A DNA stretch of 64,000 nucleotides from Pinus tabuliformis (taxonomy: Eukaryota; Streptophyta; Pinopsida; Pinales; Pinaceae). Within the stretch, counting starts at the first letter, position 1; each line of letters starts with the position of its first letter. Shown here one piece after another: positions 21,006 to 32,520 of this stretch. Below the pieces are notes generated by a model. The model searched no databases. It was not told where the DNA came from and was given only the letters and a program-made list of their open reading frames with translations. The stretch spans positions 451,918,014 to 451,982,013 of the forward strand of contig CM062810.1 of assembly GCA_031772625.1 (NCBI GenBank), read 5' to 3'. The position numbers and the translations under genes were made by a program.

Positions 21006-23019
21006 AATCAATGGTCCCCATTGCGTTGAGTTCCTCCCTGAGATGAGGAAGCTTCTGCTGAGCTCGATCTTTGGTGAGTTGTTCTGCAAGCTCTGATGTG
21101 TCCAGAAACACTCGGTGCAAGCGAAGGAATGGAGGAATGTTGTGCTTCAAAGCATTGTTTCCCGTAGCCTTGTTACTGGTGTAAGGACCATGTCGAAGTG
21201 GTATGAGTTTTTGATGGGTTCTGTTAAGGCGCTCCCTCTGCAAATGTAACCAAACTTTGTCACCCACCTAAAACTTGTGTGGTACCCCTCCGGGTAAGGA
21301 GAAGTTTTTCCCGTGTTCTGTCACGACAGTATCCCTCTGTTGCTGCTGCTGTGTGGAGGAAACCTTCGCGGGGGTCATGGATGTAGCAATGATCTTCCCC
21401 TTACTTTGGGAGCGAACCAGACAGAAAATAAATTTCCTAGTCTGTGAGATGAGCTTGATTCCTTTCTTAGCAGTGATCAAAGAGGTGGCGGTAGGTGGGG
21501 CTACCTCCTGTATCCTGTATAATGAATTATCCAAAGAAATGATGACAGCGTGAGGCCTTGACTCATACACAACATGTCGCCTCCACAAGTATGGCTGGCC
21601 TAATAGTACATCACAAACATCCAGAGGTGTAACATCACACAATACCTCGTCTGTGAAGGGCTTGATGCTGTAGGGAAGGCGGCATTGCTGGCGAACTTTG
21701 AGATCTCGTCCTTCGTGAAGCCAACCAATATTGTACGGTTGTGGGTGTGGTGTAGTTGGTAGGCCCAACCGCTTCACGACCTCTAGTGAAATGAGGTTCT
21801 TTTGGCTGCCACTTTCGACAATGAATTGCAGTGGCGAACCCTTCACCCACATCTGTGAGTGGAAAAGACGTTCCCCCTCCTCTAGATTTTCGAGCTCATT
21901 TTTCTGGATCTTGGCAGTAGCAACAGTGGCGCTAGGATCCACATCAATGATCTGCTTCCCTTTTTCATTCCCCTTGTCAGGTTCTGACTCATAGTCGGAA
22001 CATGCATCTGATTCGAAAGACTTCAACTCGGCCACCAGCGATTGCTTGGTCCGACACTCACTTGTGTTATGAGTGGGACTCTTGTGGAACTCACACCACT
22101 TTCCTGTGTCCTTCTTCGGCTTCGTGGTGTTGTTCTTTTCTTGCGGCTTCGACGGGTGGTCTTGGGTCAGCCCGCCTTGGCTTTGTCCTTTGGACTTTGG
22201 ATTTGCAGATCCAAAGTCTCGCTTCATCTGTTTGAACTTTTGCTCGATTTTGACACCGTATCGGTATGCTGTGACGAGTGAGGAGATGTTCAAGAACTCC
22301 ATCTCTTCCTGGATGTATCTGTGTAGGTAGCCAGAGTATTTGAGTACCAGATGCAGCTTAGAATCTTTGATACCCAATTGTGTGCGAAGGGTATGAAAAA
22401 TGTTTGTGAACTCCGGCACATATTGGTCTCGTCCCTGCCGCAGTGTGGTCCATTTGATGTATTTGTCCTCATAGCTTTTGACAGGGTAGTGCTGCTCCTT
22501 GATGGCATCCTAGAAGTCATTCCAAGTGGGTGCGGCTGAAAATAGTGAGCCTGTAATTTCATCCTTCTGTTCGCAGTAGGTTTCCCACTAGTCCTTGACG
22601 TGGGGGGCTGCTTTGAGAAGAGCGAAAACAATCTTTTCCCGACTTGAAAATTCATGAACAGAAAAATACCCATCTAGCAAATTTAACCATTTATCTACGG
22701 CATCTACATCTATTTTACCCTCGAAGATGGGGATTTCAAAATTAACTTGTACCTTAAACGGTGTGGCGTTTCCAGAGTAGCTGTTGGAAGCCGATGCGTC
22801 ACCTCTGGGTAGCCGCTGAAGGATCTGCGCAAAGCTATCCATCATCACGTTCCTTTGCCGCTCGAGGGCTTCTTTGAGCAAGATTCTGATAGGATCTCCT
22901 ACCCCCTCATCTTTCTTCTCATCCACCATAGGAGGTCGTCGAGATTTGCAAGGCTGGTCTTGCAAAGGTTCGACCAATTCAAGCCCTAACTCCTTATATC
23001 CCGACCTCGTTGGGGACAT
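21006..23019 (-). pseudogene. C1 gag-protease fused to integrase tail
   Basis: The gag N-terminus starts at 23019 (MSPTRSGYKELGLELVEPL) with the capsid segment VDAVDKWLNLLDGYFS. A stop and frame changes lie at 22680-22420. The open stretch 22419-21268 (383 codons) has the rest of gag, a zinc-type motif CEFHKSPTHNTSEC, and the protease with FIVESGSQKNLIS. The catalytic aspartate, present as FIVDSGS in C2, is glutamate here. After a glutamine run (near 21340) the sequence reaches VPHKF, a stop, and VGDKVWLHLQRERLN, which is integrase C-terminal sequence (21267-21001). The RT-to-integrase region is deleted between these points. Confidence 0.85.
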
Positions 23020-23047
23020 GCAAAGAAAAAAAAAGAAAAAGCAGACT

Positions 23048-23059
23048 GCTCTTATACCA
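23048..23059 (-). promoter_or_regulatory. C1 primer-binding site
   Basis: TGGTATAAGAGC on the minus strand, one base from the 5' LTR. One mismatch to the initiator-Met site TGGTATCAGAGC. Confidence 0.8.
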
Positions 23060-23060
23060 C

Positions 23061-23711
23061 TGATCCAGATTTAAATAGGAACGCAATAAATTACAGAGAT
23101 AACCATAAACACAGAGATGCGATAACCATAAAGACAGATATGCAGCGGAAATAATACTTCATTTCATTACTTTAAAATACTGAAATATGCTTACAAATAG
23201 AAATAGAAATAACCCAGCTAGGGCGATGGTAGCTTATCTCCGAGAAGAGATGTGTCGCTACATGCCTCTGAACTGTTCCGAACTCTGTTTACAATGAGGC
23301 TCGAAGTCCTATTTATTATTGAGAAACAATGGAAAACCCTTCACATTCCAAAACCTAACCCTAGAAGATGAAACGGCAAATTGTGGGCAGTGTTTTTGGG
23401 TAAGTTGGTACATCAACTTCTCGGGGTCGCGAATTGGTCGTACTATCTCTGTTTGACACACATGATAGCCCGTTGGAAAGATCTCTCCGAGGACTATGGC
23501 GGAAAAGACGATTTTTAGGCAAAAAAATCGCTAGTGGTGGATTTCCCAAAAGACGTCGTTTAGGGCCTCAAAACGGCTCTGGAAGTTTAGGACCCGAAAA
23601 AATGCTAAAAATAGTAAACTGTGCTATAATTAAGGAAATAGAAAAACTAAAAGAGACAGTTGTGGGGGTCCAAATGGGATAGGTGGGTGGCCACCAACAT
23701 CCACTGGATCA
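23061..23711 (-). repeat. C1 5' LTR
   Basis: 651 bp, TGATCCAGATTTAAATAGG to CCACTGGATCA, followed by the TTTGT duplication. Confidence 0.9.
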
Positions 23712-23716
23712 TTTGT
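23712..23716. repeat. Target site duplication of C1, right (TTTGT)
   Basis: Exact copy of 20333-20337. Confidence 0.9.
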
Positions 23717-25130
23717 GGACCCATCTGTCTTCTTCAAGCTTATTACCCTTATCTATGCTAGTCATCATACTGTTCTTAGTACGATATGAATTCTTTGATC
23801 CTCCTCGCGAGGCTTAGCCCTCATCATTTGTAAATTTTGTGTAGGCTGCTAAGGCTGCATCTTCTTTTTTTGTATTTTAGCTATTAGCATCGGGAATTCT
23901 TCTATGGCATGGTCTAATTATCTACAATATTGACATGAAGGGTGTGTAGGATTTAGGCAAGTTCACGCAAAGTGCCCCAGTTGTCCGTAGTTGTAGCAGA
24001 TAATCTGACCACGACCTATACCATGTCCCCCCTCCTCCTCATCCTCGACCTTGAAAACCCTTGCGCGCTCCTCCTACACCTTGATCTAGAGGTTTAATTT
24101 CTGCTTGCATGTGGTAAGTAGGGTTTCTTTCCATCATTACCTCATTACCTTCGATAGTGTCACTCATCATGGCCCACAGATTTACAGAAATTACAGACTA
24201 GCTCCTGGGGTGTCTAAACGAACTTCTGAAGTAAGTGGAAGTTATTTGTCACATGTTTCCTAGTGACTTGACAAATGACACTCCATAGCACCGGTCCCAT
24301 GCTTGGACTGATTGGTTCTTATGGCTTCAGGGGCATTGGCCCTCTCCTTATAAGGTAGTTCACGTATATTGGACAATCATCTTTATCATGCCCATGGCCT
24401 TTTCACTTCAAGCACCAAACCTCTGCACGCACTTCTAGCCTAGTCTCCTTCTCTTTCTTCATACTCTGTAATTCTATGTGTAGGCTCACTAACTGGGAGT
24501 TGATTTGTTGGACCCCTAGGTTCATATCCTGAATACGTGATGTGTGAAGACTCATCGCAATCTCCAAGGATTCTTCCTACGTTACTATCTTCTACTGTGA
24601 CAGAGCAATTCTTAAATGTGGCAAAAGCAATGCGATAAACTAGTGGTGATGCTGGCTATCTGAGATTTGCATGTGAGCCTGTCTAGTTTGGCACTACAAC
24701 CTCTAATCAAAGTCCTAAGTTGTCTCCTGGACTCTCATTAGGATCTCCTTAAATTCAATAATCGACAAAGCCTCATATTTAGGCTTACTAAATTATTTGT
24801 TCAAACCTATCTGAGTCTCTACTAACAATGCATGAGGATTATCAGCACAATACTTAATGTACCGGGTTAGTGCTTGATGCTGCAAGGTGGTAACCAACCG
24901 TGCCTTCTTTATGTTATCATCGACGATTTATTGTGCTATCCATATAAAATTCGTAACAAACCATAACTTCTCTGGATCTTCACTTCCTATGCCCTTTAAT
25001 ATCAGCATCTTCATTGCAATCGCCATGTTAAATGGTGGCAATAGAGGTGGAGGTTTGGGTGAAGGTGTATGTGGTGGAGGTGGAGCTGGAGGTGTTGTGG
25101 ATGGATGATGTGTTCTAGGAATACCCTAAG
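23717..25130 (-). pseudogene. Family B gag with zinc knuckles
   Basis: Reading down the minus strand from about 25040: LKGIGSEDPEKLWFVTNFIW, then ALTRYIKYCADNPHALL, FKEILMRVQETT, and HLRIALSQ. This is a gag capsid-type domain. A coiled segment follows (MNLGVQQINSQLVSLHIELQ), then cysteine-rich parts EVWCLK*KGHGHDKDDCP (about 24420) and CYNYGQLGHFA*TC (about 23990), both with nonsense codons where a cysteine or similar residue is expected. A glycine-rich GRG segment lies between them. Many stops; inactive. C1 interrupts the sequence at 23716. Confidence 0.7.
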
Positions 25131-25797
25131 TTATTATCTAAATAGTGCTTCACAGCGTAGTCTGCACTACCCGTTCGTCGTCACTTGAAGGAAGTCCAAT
25201 CAATGGGCTATATTCTGGTCCTGATTCTTCACGATTTATAAAAAAACTTCCACTTTGAGTATCTCTCAACATCCAGGTAATAGAATTATCTGCTTTTCAC
25301 ACAACAACATCTTAATCCAAGTATTCAATGACCTAACGTACTTACCTTGTGGTCCTTCGAATAATTTTCATTCCACTTCTCTATAGCTAACTGATGTGTC
25401 TACTACAAATTCAATAACAAATCCTCACAAACTTTGATCAATCCAATGATCGATAGCCCATGTGATCTTGTTATCGAATGTCTCTAGTCTTCGCACCAAT
25501 TCTAGCATCCACATTATCGGACTATCGAGCTTCCACCTTCCTTGTCTGTCTACCAATTTAGCTAAACACTCATATAATTCAACTAGAAAACTACTAAAGA
25601 AAATTTCATGTACATCTGTATATAGATACCTACTCAACGAATCGTCTTTCAACAGGAATTGATTCCTATTTTCTTAAGCTGCAAATTCATGAATCTTCTG
25701 ATATAACCACTTTTCAATGTCTTTCTTAGTCAAATTCCAATGATGTTACATCACACATCTCTTTAAGCAGATCTTGGTCCTAGAAACATAACCATTT
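25131..25797 (-). other. Family B 5' leader / start of first ORF
   Basis: Contains a 75-codon open stretch (25652-25425) with WIDQSL at its end and no recognised domain. A run of about 60 bp next to the 5' LTR would hold the primer site, TGGTTATGTTTCTAGG, which does not clearly match a tRNA I recognise. Confidence 0.4.
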
Positions 25798-25897
25798 TGT
25801 TGGCTTAGGGGGCCCTGACCCAGGTTCAGATTTATTTGTGCCAACCAAAAAAACCCTACGCTACTAGCCCTTTTGGAAACAACCCGCGTAGCATAGG
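25798..25897 (-). repeat. Family B 5' LTR, first part
   Basis: TGTTGGCTTAGGGGG... through GCGTAGCATAGGCTGC matches 11276-11382. It is then replaced by copia E3 sequence. Confidence 0.8.
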
Positions 25898-27975
25898 CTG
25901 CAACCTCATCCACATACAAGACTAGATAAATAACACAGTCACCAATTAATTTAAAATACACACAATGATCTGCTTTGCTTGTGGTGAAGCCAAGTCCCCA
26001 TATAAATGTATCAAATTTCTGATACCACATCCTTGGTGACTATTTTAACCCATACAGAGACTTCATTAACTTGCATACCAGTTCTTTCTTACCCTTCACC
26101 GCAAAGCCTTCAGGTTGCTTCATGTAGATCCCCTCTTCTAGATCCCCATGAAGAAATGATTTCTACACATTCATCTATTCTACCTCAAAATCAAAAGCAG
26201 TTGTAATAGATAAAAGTAATCTAACAGAAGTTACCTTGGCAACAAGAGAAAAAATATCACCAAAATCAATTCCTGGCACCTAGGAATAACCTTTTGCTAC
26301 CAACCGAGCTTTGTATTTCTCCACCTTTCCTTTTGCATTTGTCTTGTTCTTGAACACCCATTTTCTGCCAATGGGTTTCCTTCCAACCGGCAACTCCATC
26401 AGATCCCAAGCCTCATTTTTGTGCAAAGATGCCATTTCATCAACCATGGCCTCTTTCCAGAGTTTTCCATCCTCTGAATCTACTACTTGCTTCACAGTTC
26501 TGGGATCATCGTCAGTAATAGATAAAGAAAAATTTGAACAGAAAGCAGATGGGCTATACCTTTCTGGCTACCTTATTTCTCGAACTGATCTTCTCACACC
26601 TGGAGTTTGTGGCTCTTCATCTTCTGATTCCTCCTCTGCTGTAGAGTCTGATTCTTCCTCAAGCTCAAACTCTATCTTCTCAGGTTCCTTTGGTTCGACT
26701 TAATATTTAATAACATCTTTCACCTCTCTGAACACCACATCTCGGCGGTACACAACCTTCCTTGTTTCTAGTTTCCAAAGCTTATATCCCTTTAAACCAT
26801 CCTTATACCCAATAAATATGCACTTTTGAGATTTACTATCCAACTTGGTTCATTTCTCCTTTGGAACATGTACATATGCATCACATCTAAATACCCTCAG
26901 ATGTGAAAGAGAGGGTTTCTTACCAGTCCATACCTCTTATGGAGTCTTATCCTCCAACGCTGATGAAGGTGATTTGTTGACCAAATAACATGCTGTCTCC
27001 ACTGCCTCTGCCCAGAATTCTTGTCCTAACCCAGCACCACTGAGCATGCTTCTTTCCCTTTCCATAAATGTCTTGTTCATTCTTTCTACAACTCCATTTT
27101 GCTGAGGTGTATATGGAGTAGTCTTCTGTCGTGCTATACCACACTTCTTACAGAATTCTTCAAATTCCTTACAACAAAACTCTCCACCGTTATCTGTCCT
27201 TAGCACCTTTATCTTCTTCTCTGTCTGGTTTTCCACCAGAGCCTTAAATTCTTCAAACCTGTCAAAGACTTCAGATTTCTTCTTAAGGAAATATATCCAT
27301 GTATTCCTTGAGAAGTCATCTATAAATGATACATAGTACACAGACTTACCCAGTGATGGAAGCTTCACAGGTCCAAACACATCATTGTGCACAAGCTCTA
27401 ATATCTGTTTTTCCCTCTTACCACCAGAGGCGAAACTCACCTAGTTCTACTTCCCATACACACAATTTTCACAGAAATCAAAGTCCAGAGAGTTATTACT
27501 CATACCTTATACCATACCATTGTCATGAAGTATTCAAAGGCCCTTCTCTCCAATATGTCCAAGCCTTTGATGCCACAACATGGTCTTCTCTCCAGAGACC
27601 ACTAGGTTTTCAGCTCCACTTTTAGGAACCACAGAACTGTTGCACCCATCAACAACAGTGCTACCTTGTAGCTTGTACAGAGTTCCAATTCAAACTCCCC
27701 GCATCAATACCAGTGCTCCCTAAACCATCTTGCATGCATCCTTCTCGAACACTATTTTACACCAACATCATCCAACTTGCTTACAAAAATCTTATTTCTG
27801 GCCAATGCAAGAATATGCAGAACACTCGGAAGTGTTCTAACCCTTCCACCTTGCAACTTCAACTTTACTTCTCCACTGATCTTTATCCACCAATAGATAC
27901 TCCATCTTGAGTTTCCACAACTCAAAACTCTGACTATTAAATTTCTCAATCTCTATCTTTCCACTGCTTGCCATC
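25898..27975 (-). pseudogene. E3 copia polyprotein remnant
   Basis: A gag start (27975 down, KIEIEKFN...FELWKLKME) joins almost directly to protease-side sequence (27860, VKLKLQGGRVRTLPSVLHI); E1 shows what lies between. Integrase core 27440-26937 is open for 167 codons with HNDVFGPV, LRTDNGGEF and [15 protein letters not shown], giving the D, D and E residues. The linker carries CDAYVHVPKEK-type sequence with a stop. RT starts at 26495 with WKEAMVDEMASLHKNEAWDL and GRKWVFKNK, has MWYQKFDTFIWGLGF and VIYLVLYVDE, and is cut there (about 25898). Confidence 0.8.
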
Positions 27976-28082
27976 TTCTTCCACCACTAGGATCGATCTC
28001 GCAGATATCCCACTCAGCAGGGTCTACCACAGGCCCGAGCAAAACCCCTCAGCAATAAATTCGTCCCCTTGAAGCCAAAACA

Positions 28083-28439
28083 GCTCCGATACCAAATGAA
28101 GGTTTTAACCCTGTACATAAACTACCTGCATACCAATTCTAAAACATAGAAAATAAAAAATGCGAGACCATAACACATAAAACACATATACACAGAGATT
28201 TTCCCACTAGATCCCAAGACTGGGACAGCAGCTTGATTTTTCATTATGTTCCTTTCAATGTTACAATACATATTTATACATGCCAAAGCATCCAATACCA
28301 TGGACCGAAAACCATAGGTAGGTTCGCCCCCCTCAAACCCCCTGAACAGGGGGGGCTGCCGCCCCCCCTGTGACCCCGCCTCTAACTCCCCGGTTCACTA
28401 CGTGGGTTAGTCATGGAAAGAATATAACACAACCCAACA
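28083..28439 (-). repeat. E3 primer site and 5' LTR
   Basis: LTR 28097-28439 (343 bp; TGTTGGGTTGTG to AAAACCTTCA on its strand). Two T bases later comes the primer site TGGTATCGGAGC (28083-28094), an initiator-Met variant. Inside the LTR, 28327-28376 has C and G runs that can pair. Confidence 0.8.
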
Positions 28440-28440
28440 T

Positions 28441-29283
28441 TCCAGTGCCTTAGATATGCATCAGGGTAGATCGATACACTATTAGGGCTCATTACCATAA
28501 CTAAGTTAAAGTTGCCTTCAGACCTTCGCTAAGGTCCACAATCAGTCTTTGTGGACCTTAAACAATTGATTCAACTACTTTTGCACATCAAGAGGAAACC
28601 CTATATCGAATTTCATGTAGATCTACTTAATTCGTCAAAAAACATAAGAGAAATAGCTTTTAATTTTGCGGAAGTGGATAACCATTCATTTGATATACTA
28701 TTAAAATTGATTCAATCAATTCACATAGCATTCATTCAATATTTCAGGAAACATATAATTAATCATCAACATATAACATAAAAAAATGCAATGGAAATAC
28801 TCAATAATTCTTCAAAACGTTGTCTTCATTGATCTTTAATTCACTGATTACAGACTCTTCTTATCCTGCATACACAACTGCAGGGGTCCACACACTCAGA
28901 TGCAGACTCTACCCAAGCCTCCTGTGCACTCAGGTGCAGGAGCCTCCCTTCCTCTACCTAAGTGTAGGAAGCAGAGTCTTCCTACCTTAGCTATTGCTCA
29001 AGACAACAAAAACACTTCAACGTACCACACTCTCTACCCAAAGTTATCTCTAAGACTCGCTAAGACTCAACTATTTATACCTTTCCTAATAGAATACCAT
29101 CGCCCTCGGCTCATGGTTGAGCCTTGAAAACCAAACAAAAATAGGGGCCTAAGACCCCTTTCACTCCTATCTATCTGCGCACTCTGCGTCCACATTTCAC
29201 GGAGACTTTACATCTTTTACAAAATTCTTTACAAAAATGACTAAGTTAACTCAATTCTACCCATGGGGATGCAATCCGAAAAA
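28441..29283 (-). repeat. Family B 5' LTR, second part
   Basis: Resumes at AGTGCCTTAGATATGC and follows 11452-12370 with substitutions and small indels. The outer end is diverged after AATTCTACCCATGGGG, and no clean CCAACA end is visible. Confidence 0.7.
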
Positions 29284-30229
29284 AAGTATTAGGATGATTA
29301 CTTAGTTCACTTCCATTTGTGGATAGATATATCAGTGGTACAATAGTGATAGTAAATACTTTAGAAAGATGGTGGTAGTGGCCTCTGCCTCATCTCCCTT
29401 ATGGGATCATGGTTGGAGGGTTCCATTCACACAACCCAAAAACAGATTTATTGTTCGACCACTGCATAACTTAATATTTCTTGTTGGATATATCACTATT
29501 TCTAAATTTATTAGTACCTATAGTTGTCATTTTTGTTCCTTGAGTTTACTATGGTTTAGAAGCACTTCCATTCATAAACTTAGCCATTAGCTATTAATAA
29601 CTATGTTTTACCTAAATTCAACTCATCTTTTCCATATATAAATGAAAAAAACACTATATGTTGTTGTAGGAGTGTATGAGCTACAGAGAGAACTCATCTT
29701 GCTAGCCTCATCTAAGTCTTCTCCACCTATGATGCCAGAGTCCACCAAATCCTATTCAGATATATCCAAAGATACATTTTTTAGGGCCACAAAATGTCTC
29801 TAGAAGATTATGACTTGAGAAACCGCTGAAAATTGTAAATAGTGCTACAATTAAGGAAAATAAAAAATATCGTACTGTGTTTCCATGTGGAATAGGAGGG
29901 TGGTCAACAATATCCACTTGGATAAGACCCTCACCCAACCAGGTGTTACCCATTTGAAAATGTTCAATAACCCTTTCAGTTGGAATTTGTTTCTTAGTTC
30001 AGCTTCCCCTCCATTACAAAATAGGAGAAATTTTTCTAGCCCATATCTTCCTATTAAGGGAATTCCTAATCCCATGCAACCATTGGTAGTGCTAGGTCCT
30101 TCTTTGATTGATGCCTTTCCTGTTGGTGGTTATGTCATTGGTGGTGGTCTTCTACCCAATCTATCTTATGTGGGCAGTGGTATTTTTTTTTTCTGGAACC
30201 CGCTTCAAGTTCTTGGGGCCTCCCTACTC
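29284..30229. other. Unassigned DNA holding an old family C LTR piece
   Basis: No confident gene. An open stretch of 118 codons (29885-30241, plus) overlaps LTR-derived sequence and matches nothing I know. The only recognisable part is the family C LTR remnant listed separately. Confidence 0.4.
29775..29930 (-). repeat. Diverged family C LTR remnant
   Basis: The order of short matches (TTTTTTAGGGCC, GTGCTACAATTAAGGAAA, GGAGGGTGGTCAACAATATC, CCACTTGGAT) follows the last 170 bp of the LTRs at 20338, 23061 and 57731. It is clearly more diverged than those three. Confidence 0.6.
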
Positions 30230-30700
30230 TGTAGGTTTTAACCATGTAAAAAAATTACTTGCATACAAAGTCTAAAAACAAGAAATAAACAATGGCAAGA
30301 GCGTAACACATAAAAAAAATATACACAGAGATTCCCCCCTAGATCATCCCAAAATCGGGACTAATAGATTGATTTTTCATTATGTTCCTTTCAATGTTAC
30401 AATACATATAGATACATGTCAAGGCATCCATAAACCCAATCCATTAACCCTATATTAGAACATTACCACAGTTCCCTTGACCGGATATACAAAATACCAT
30501 GGACCGAAAACCATCTTTCCCAAAACATGTGAAAAATCCATGAACAAAACCATGGGTAGGTCCACTCACCTAATATAGGGTCGATTTTTTTTTCTCATGG
30601 CGTTGCTGCAGAACCTACAAAGGGGGGCTACCGCCCCCCCTCTAACCCCCTTGCTAGACTATTGGGGCTAGTTGTGTAAAGAGTATAACATAACACAACA
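30230..30700 (-). repeat. E2 3' LTR
   Basis: 471 bp, TGTAGGTTTTAACC to AACACAACA on the plus strand. It is related to 28097-28439 and 32088-32400. A C/G-rich inverted stretch lies at about 30617-30652. Confidence 0.8.
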
Positions 30701-30711
30701 TTCTCCCACTT

Positions 30712-32087
30712 ATTGTTTTCTTTCCACAAGGGGCCACATGAGAGCTTAGTTATTGATCCAACTCTACAATTCCCATTATTTCTCTACACCAATATAACTT
30801 CTTATTGCTCACAAACTTTGTCAATGCATCTGGAGTATTCTTCAAAGTGTCCACTTTTACCAACACCACCTTTTTGTCTTCTACCATATCCCTCATAAAG
30901 TGGTAGTCAACGTCAATGTGCTTTGTCTTTGAATGATAAGAAGGGTTCTTTCCCAAGAAAATTTCACTTTGGCTATCACAGTCTCCTTATAGCTCATTCT
31001 ACTAACCCCATACTTGAACACAATCTCTACAACCAAACTGCTCCCTTCTGTGCATGAGTGGCTACCATGTATTCTGCCTCTCTAGTTGAGAGTGCCGCTA
31101 CATATTGTCTCTTACTCAACTGACTGCACGTCCAAATAGGTTAAACACATAACCACTTGTAGATCTTCCCTGATCCAAATCTCCAGCCCAATCTGCATCT
31201 GTGAAGCCACTGATTTCCAAAACTCTATCCAATCCTAGTCCTCCTTGGCAGCATAAACGATAATCACTAGTCCCAACCAAATTCCTGAAAGCCCACTTCA
31301 CTATTGTCCAATGCTCCTTCCCTGGTTTTGACATAAACTTGTTCAATACTCCCACTACATGTGCAATGTCTACTCTAGTATAGACCATTACATATATCAG
31401 GCTATTGACTGCACTTGCATATGGAACACGAGACATGTCCTCTTCATCTTCTTATGTCTACAGACATTGTTCAATAGATAACTTTACACCTACAGGAATA
31501 GTAACTTTCACCAGTTTACTATCCTACATATTAAACCTCTGTACTATTCTCTTAACATACTTCCTTTGGTTTAACCAGAGCTTCCTCTTTCCCTGATCTC
31601 AGTTAATTTTCATGCCAAAAATACAGTTTGCAATGCCAGTATATTTCATGTCAAATTTGGAGGACAATTGGGCCGTCAAATCCTAGATAATTTCTTTGTC
31701 ATTTCCAACTAGCAACATATCATCCACATACAAGGCCAGATAAATAACATGATCACCAACTAATTTAAAATATATGCGGTGATCTACCTTTCTTCTTGTG
31801 AAGCCAAGTCCTCATATAAATGTATCAAATATTTGATACCACATCCTTGGTGACTGTTTTAACCCATATAGAGATGTTTTAAATTTGCATACTAGTTCTT
31901 TCTTACCCTTCACCACAAGGCCTTCAGGTTGCTTCATGTCGATATCTTCTTTCATATCTTTGTGAAGAAATGTTGTCTTCACATCCATTTGTTCCATGTC
32001 AAAATCAAAAGTAGCAACAATAGCTAAAAGTAATCTAATAGAAGCTACCTTGGTAACAGGAGAAAAAATATCACCAAAATCAATTCC
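30712..32087 (-). pseudogene. E2 copia RT-RNase H remnant
   Basis: RT segment MDVKTTFLHKDMKEDIDMKQP and SLYGLKQSPRMWYQIFDTF (31997-31812), then RT and RNase H with YASAVNSLIYVMVYTRVDIA, FTDADWAGDLDQGRSTSGYV (31436-31116), and KNPSYHSKTKHIDVDYHF (30956-30750). The D, A and DW motifs of copia RNase H are visible. Frame changes at about 31440 and 31110. Confidence 0.75.
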
Positions 32088-32414
32088 CTATATTAGGTTG
32101 CGCAGACCTACCTATGGTTTTGTGCATGGTTTTCACACATGGTTTTGGATGTGATGGTTTTCGGTTATGGTTTTGAACATAATGGTTTTCGGTCCATGGT
32201 ATTGGATGCTTCAACATGTATAAATATGTATTGTAACATTGAAAGGAATATAATGAAAAATCAAGCTGGGAGTCCCAGTTTTGGGATCCAGGGGAAAATC
32301 TCTATGCATATGTGTTTTATGTTTTATTCTCTCACATTGTTTATTTTCTGTGTTTTAGAATTCGTATGTAGGTAATTTTTGTATGGGGTTAAAACCTACA
32401 TTTGGTATTGGAGC
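32088..32414 (+). repeat. E1 5' LTR fragment and primer site
   Basis: LTR sequence from CCTATATTAGG to AAAACCTACA (32400), lacking about the first third. The primer site TGGTATTGGAGC is at 32403-32414. The LTR ends match E2 and E3. Confidence 0.8.
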
Positions 32415-32520
32415 TTTTTTGGCTTCAAGGGGACACCTTTGTTGCTGAGGGGTTTCACTCGGGCCTGTGGTAGACCCTGTTAAGTGGGAGATCTGCGGGA
32501 TCGATTCTGGTGGTGAGAGA

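Larger units (their letters stand above)
20338..23711 (-). mobile_element. C1: gypsy deletion derivative with complete ends
   Basis: A 3.4-kb element with LTRs of 652 and 651 bp (TGATCC...GGATCA), primer site, polypurine tract and a clean 5-bp duplication. The interior has gag and protease and then jumps to the C-terminal end of integrase. RT, RNase H and most of integrase are gone. The related copy C2 (53645-58352) keeps those domains, so the loss is a deletion in this copy or its lineage. All sequences needed in cis for transposition are present, so it may have moved using enzymes from a full relative. Confidence 0.88.
25898..28439 (-). mobile_element. E3: truncated copia element in the family B 5' LTR
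   Basis: A minus-strand copia element has a 5' LTR (28097-28439), a primer site, a short gag remnant, integrase and the first part of RT. It stops at the YVDD box, where family B LTR sequence begins. RT palm end, RNase H and 3' LTR are missing. About 70 bp of the family B LTR (equivalent to 11383-11451) are also missing at the break, so the copy was shortened together with its target. Confidence 0.8.
11276..29283 (-). mobile_element. Family B: long gypsy element, interrupted by C1 and E3
   Basis: Two similar long repeats, 11276-12394 and 25798-25897 plus 28441-29283, flank a minus-strand gypsy coding region. Both begin TGTTGGCTTAGGGGG, and the left one ends GGCCCCAACA. From right to left the order is gag with zinc knuckles, protease, a further gag-like domain, RT/RNase H, integrase, and a 3.3-kb extra region. 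C1 sits between gag and protease with a clean TTTGT duplication, and E3 sits in the right LTR. Removing these leaves about 10 kb of interior. Stops and frameshifts are frequent throughout, so this is one of the older elements here. The right end is diverged and no target duplication could be confirmed. Confidence 0.7.
30230..32087 (-). mobile_element. E2: 3' part of a copia element (family of E1 and E3)
   Basis: A minus-strand fragment with a complete 3' LTR (30230-30700), a purine tract (minus-strand AAGTGGGAGAA, 30701-30711) and pol from mid-RT to RNase H. It ends at 32087 in sequence equivalent to GIDFGDIFS of RT and abuts the E1 5' LTR in opposite orientation. Confidence 0.8.

Noticed and set aside
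21275-22330. Plus-strand ORFs across C1 (and 56094-57152 across C2)
   Set aside because: They are antisense to clear gag-protease coding on the minus strand.
11271-29290. Target duplication CAAGT for family B
   Set aside because: The right LTR end is too diverged to place; AAAGT near 29284-29290 is not a safe match.
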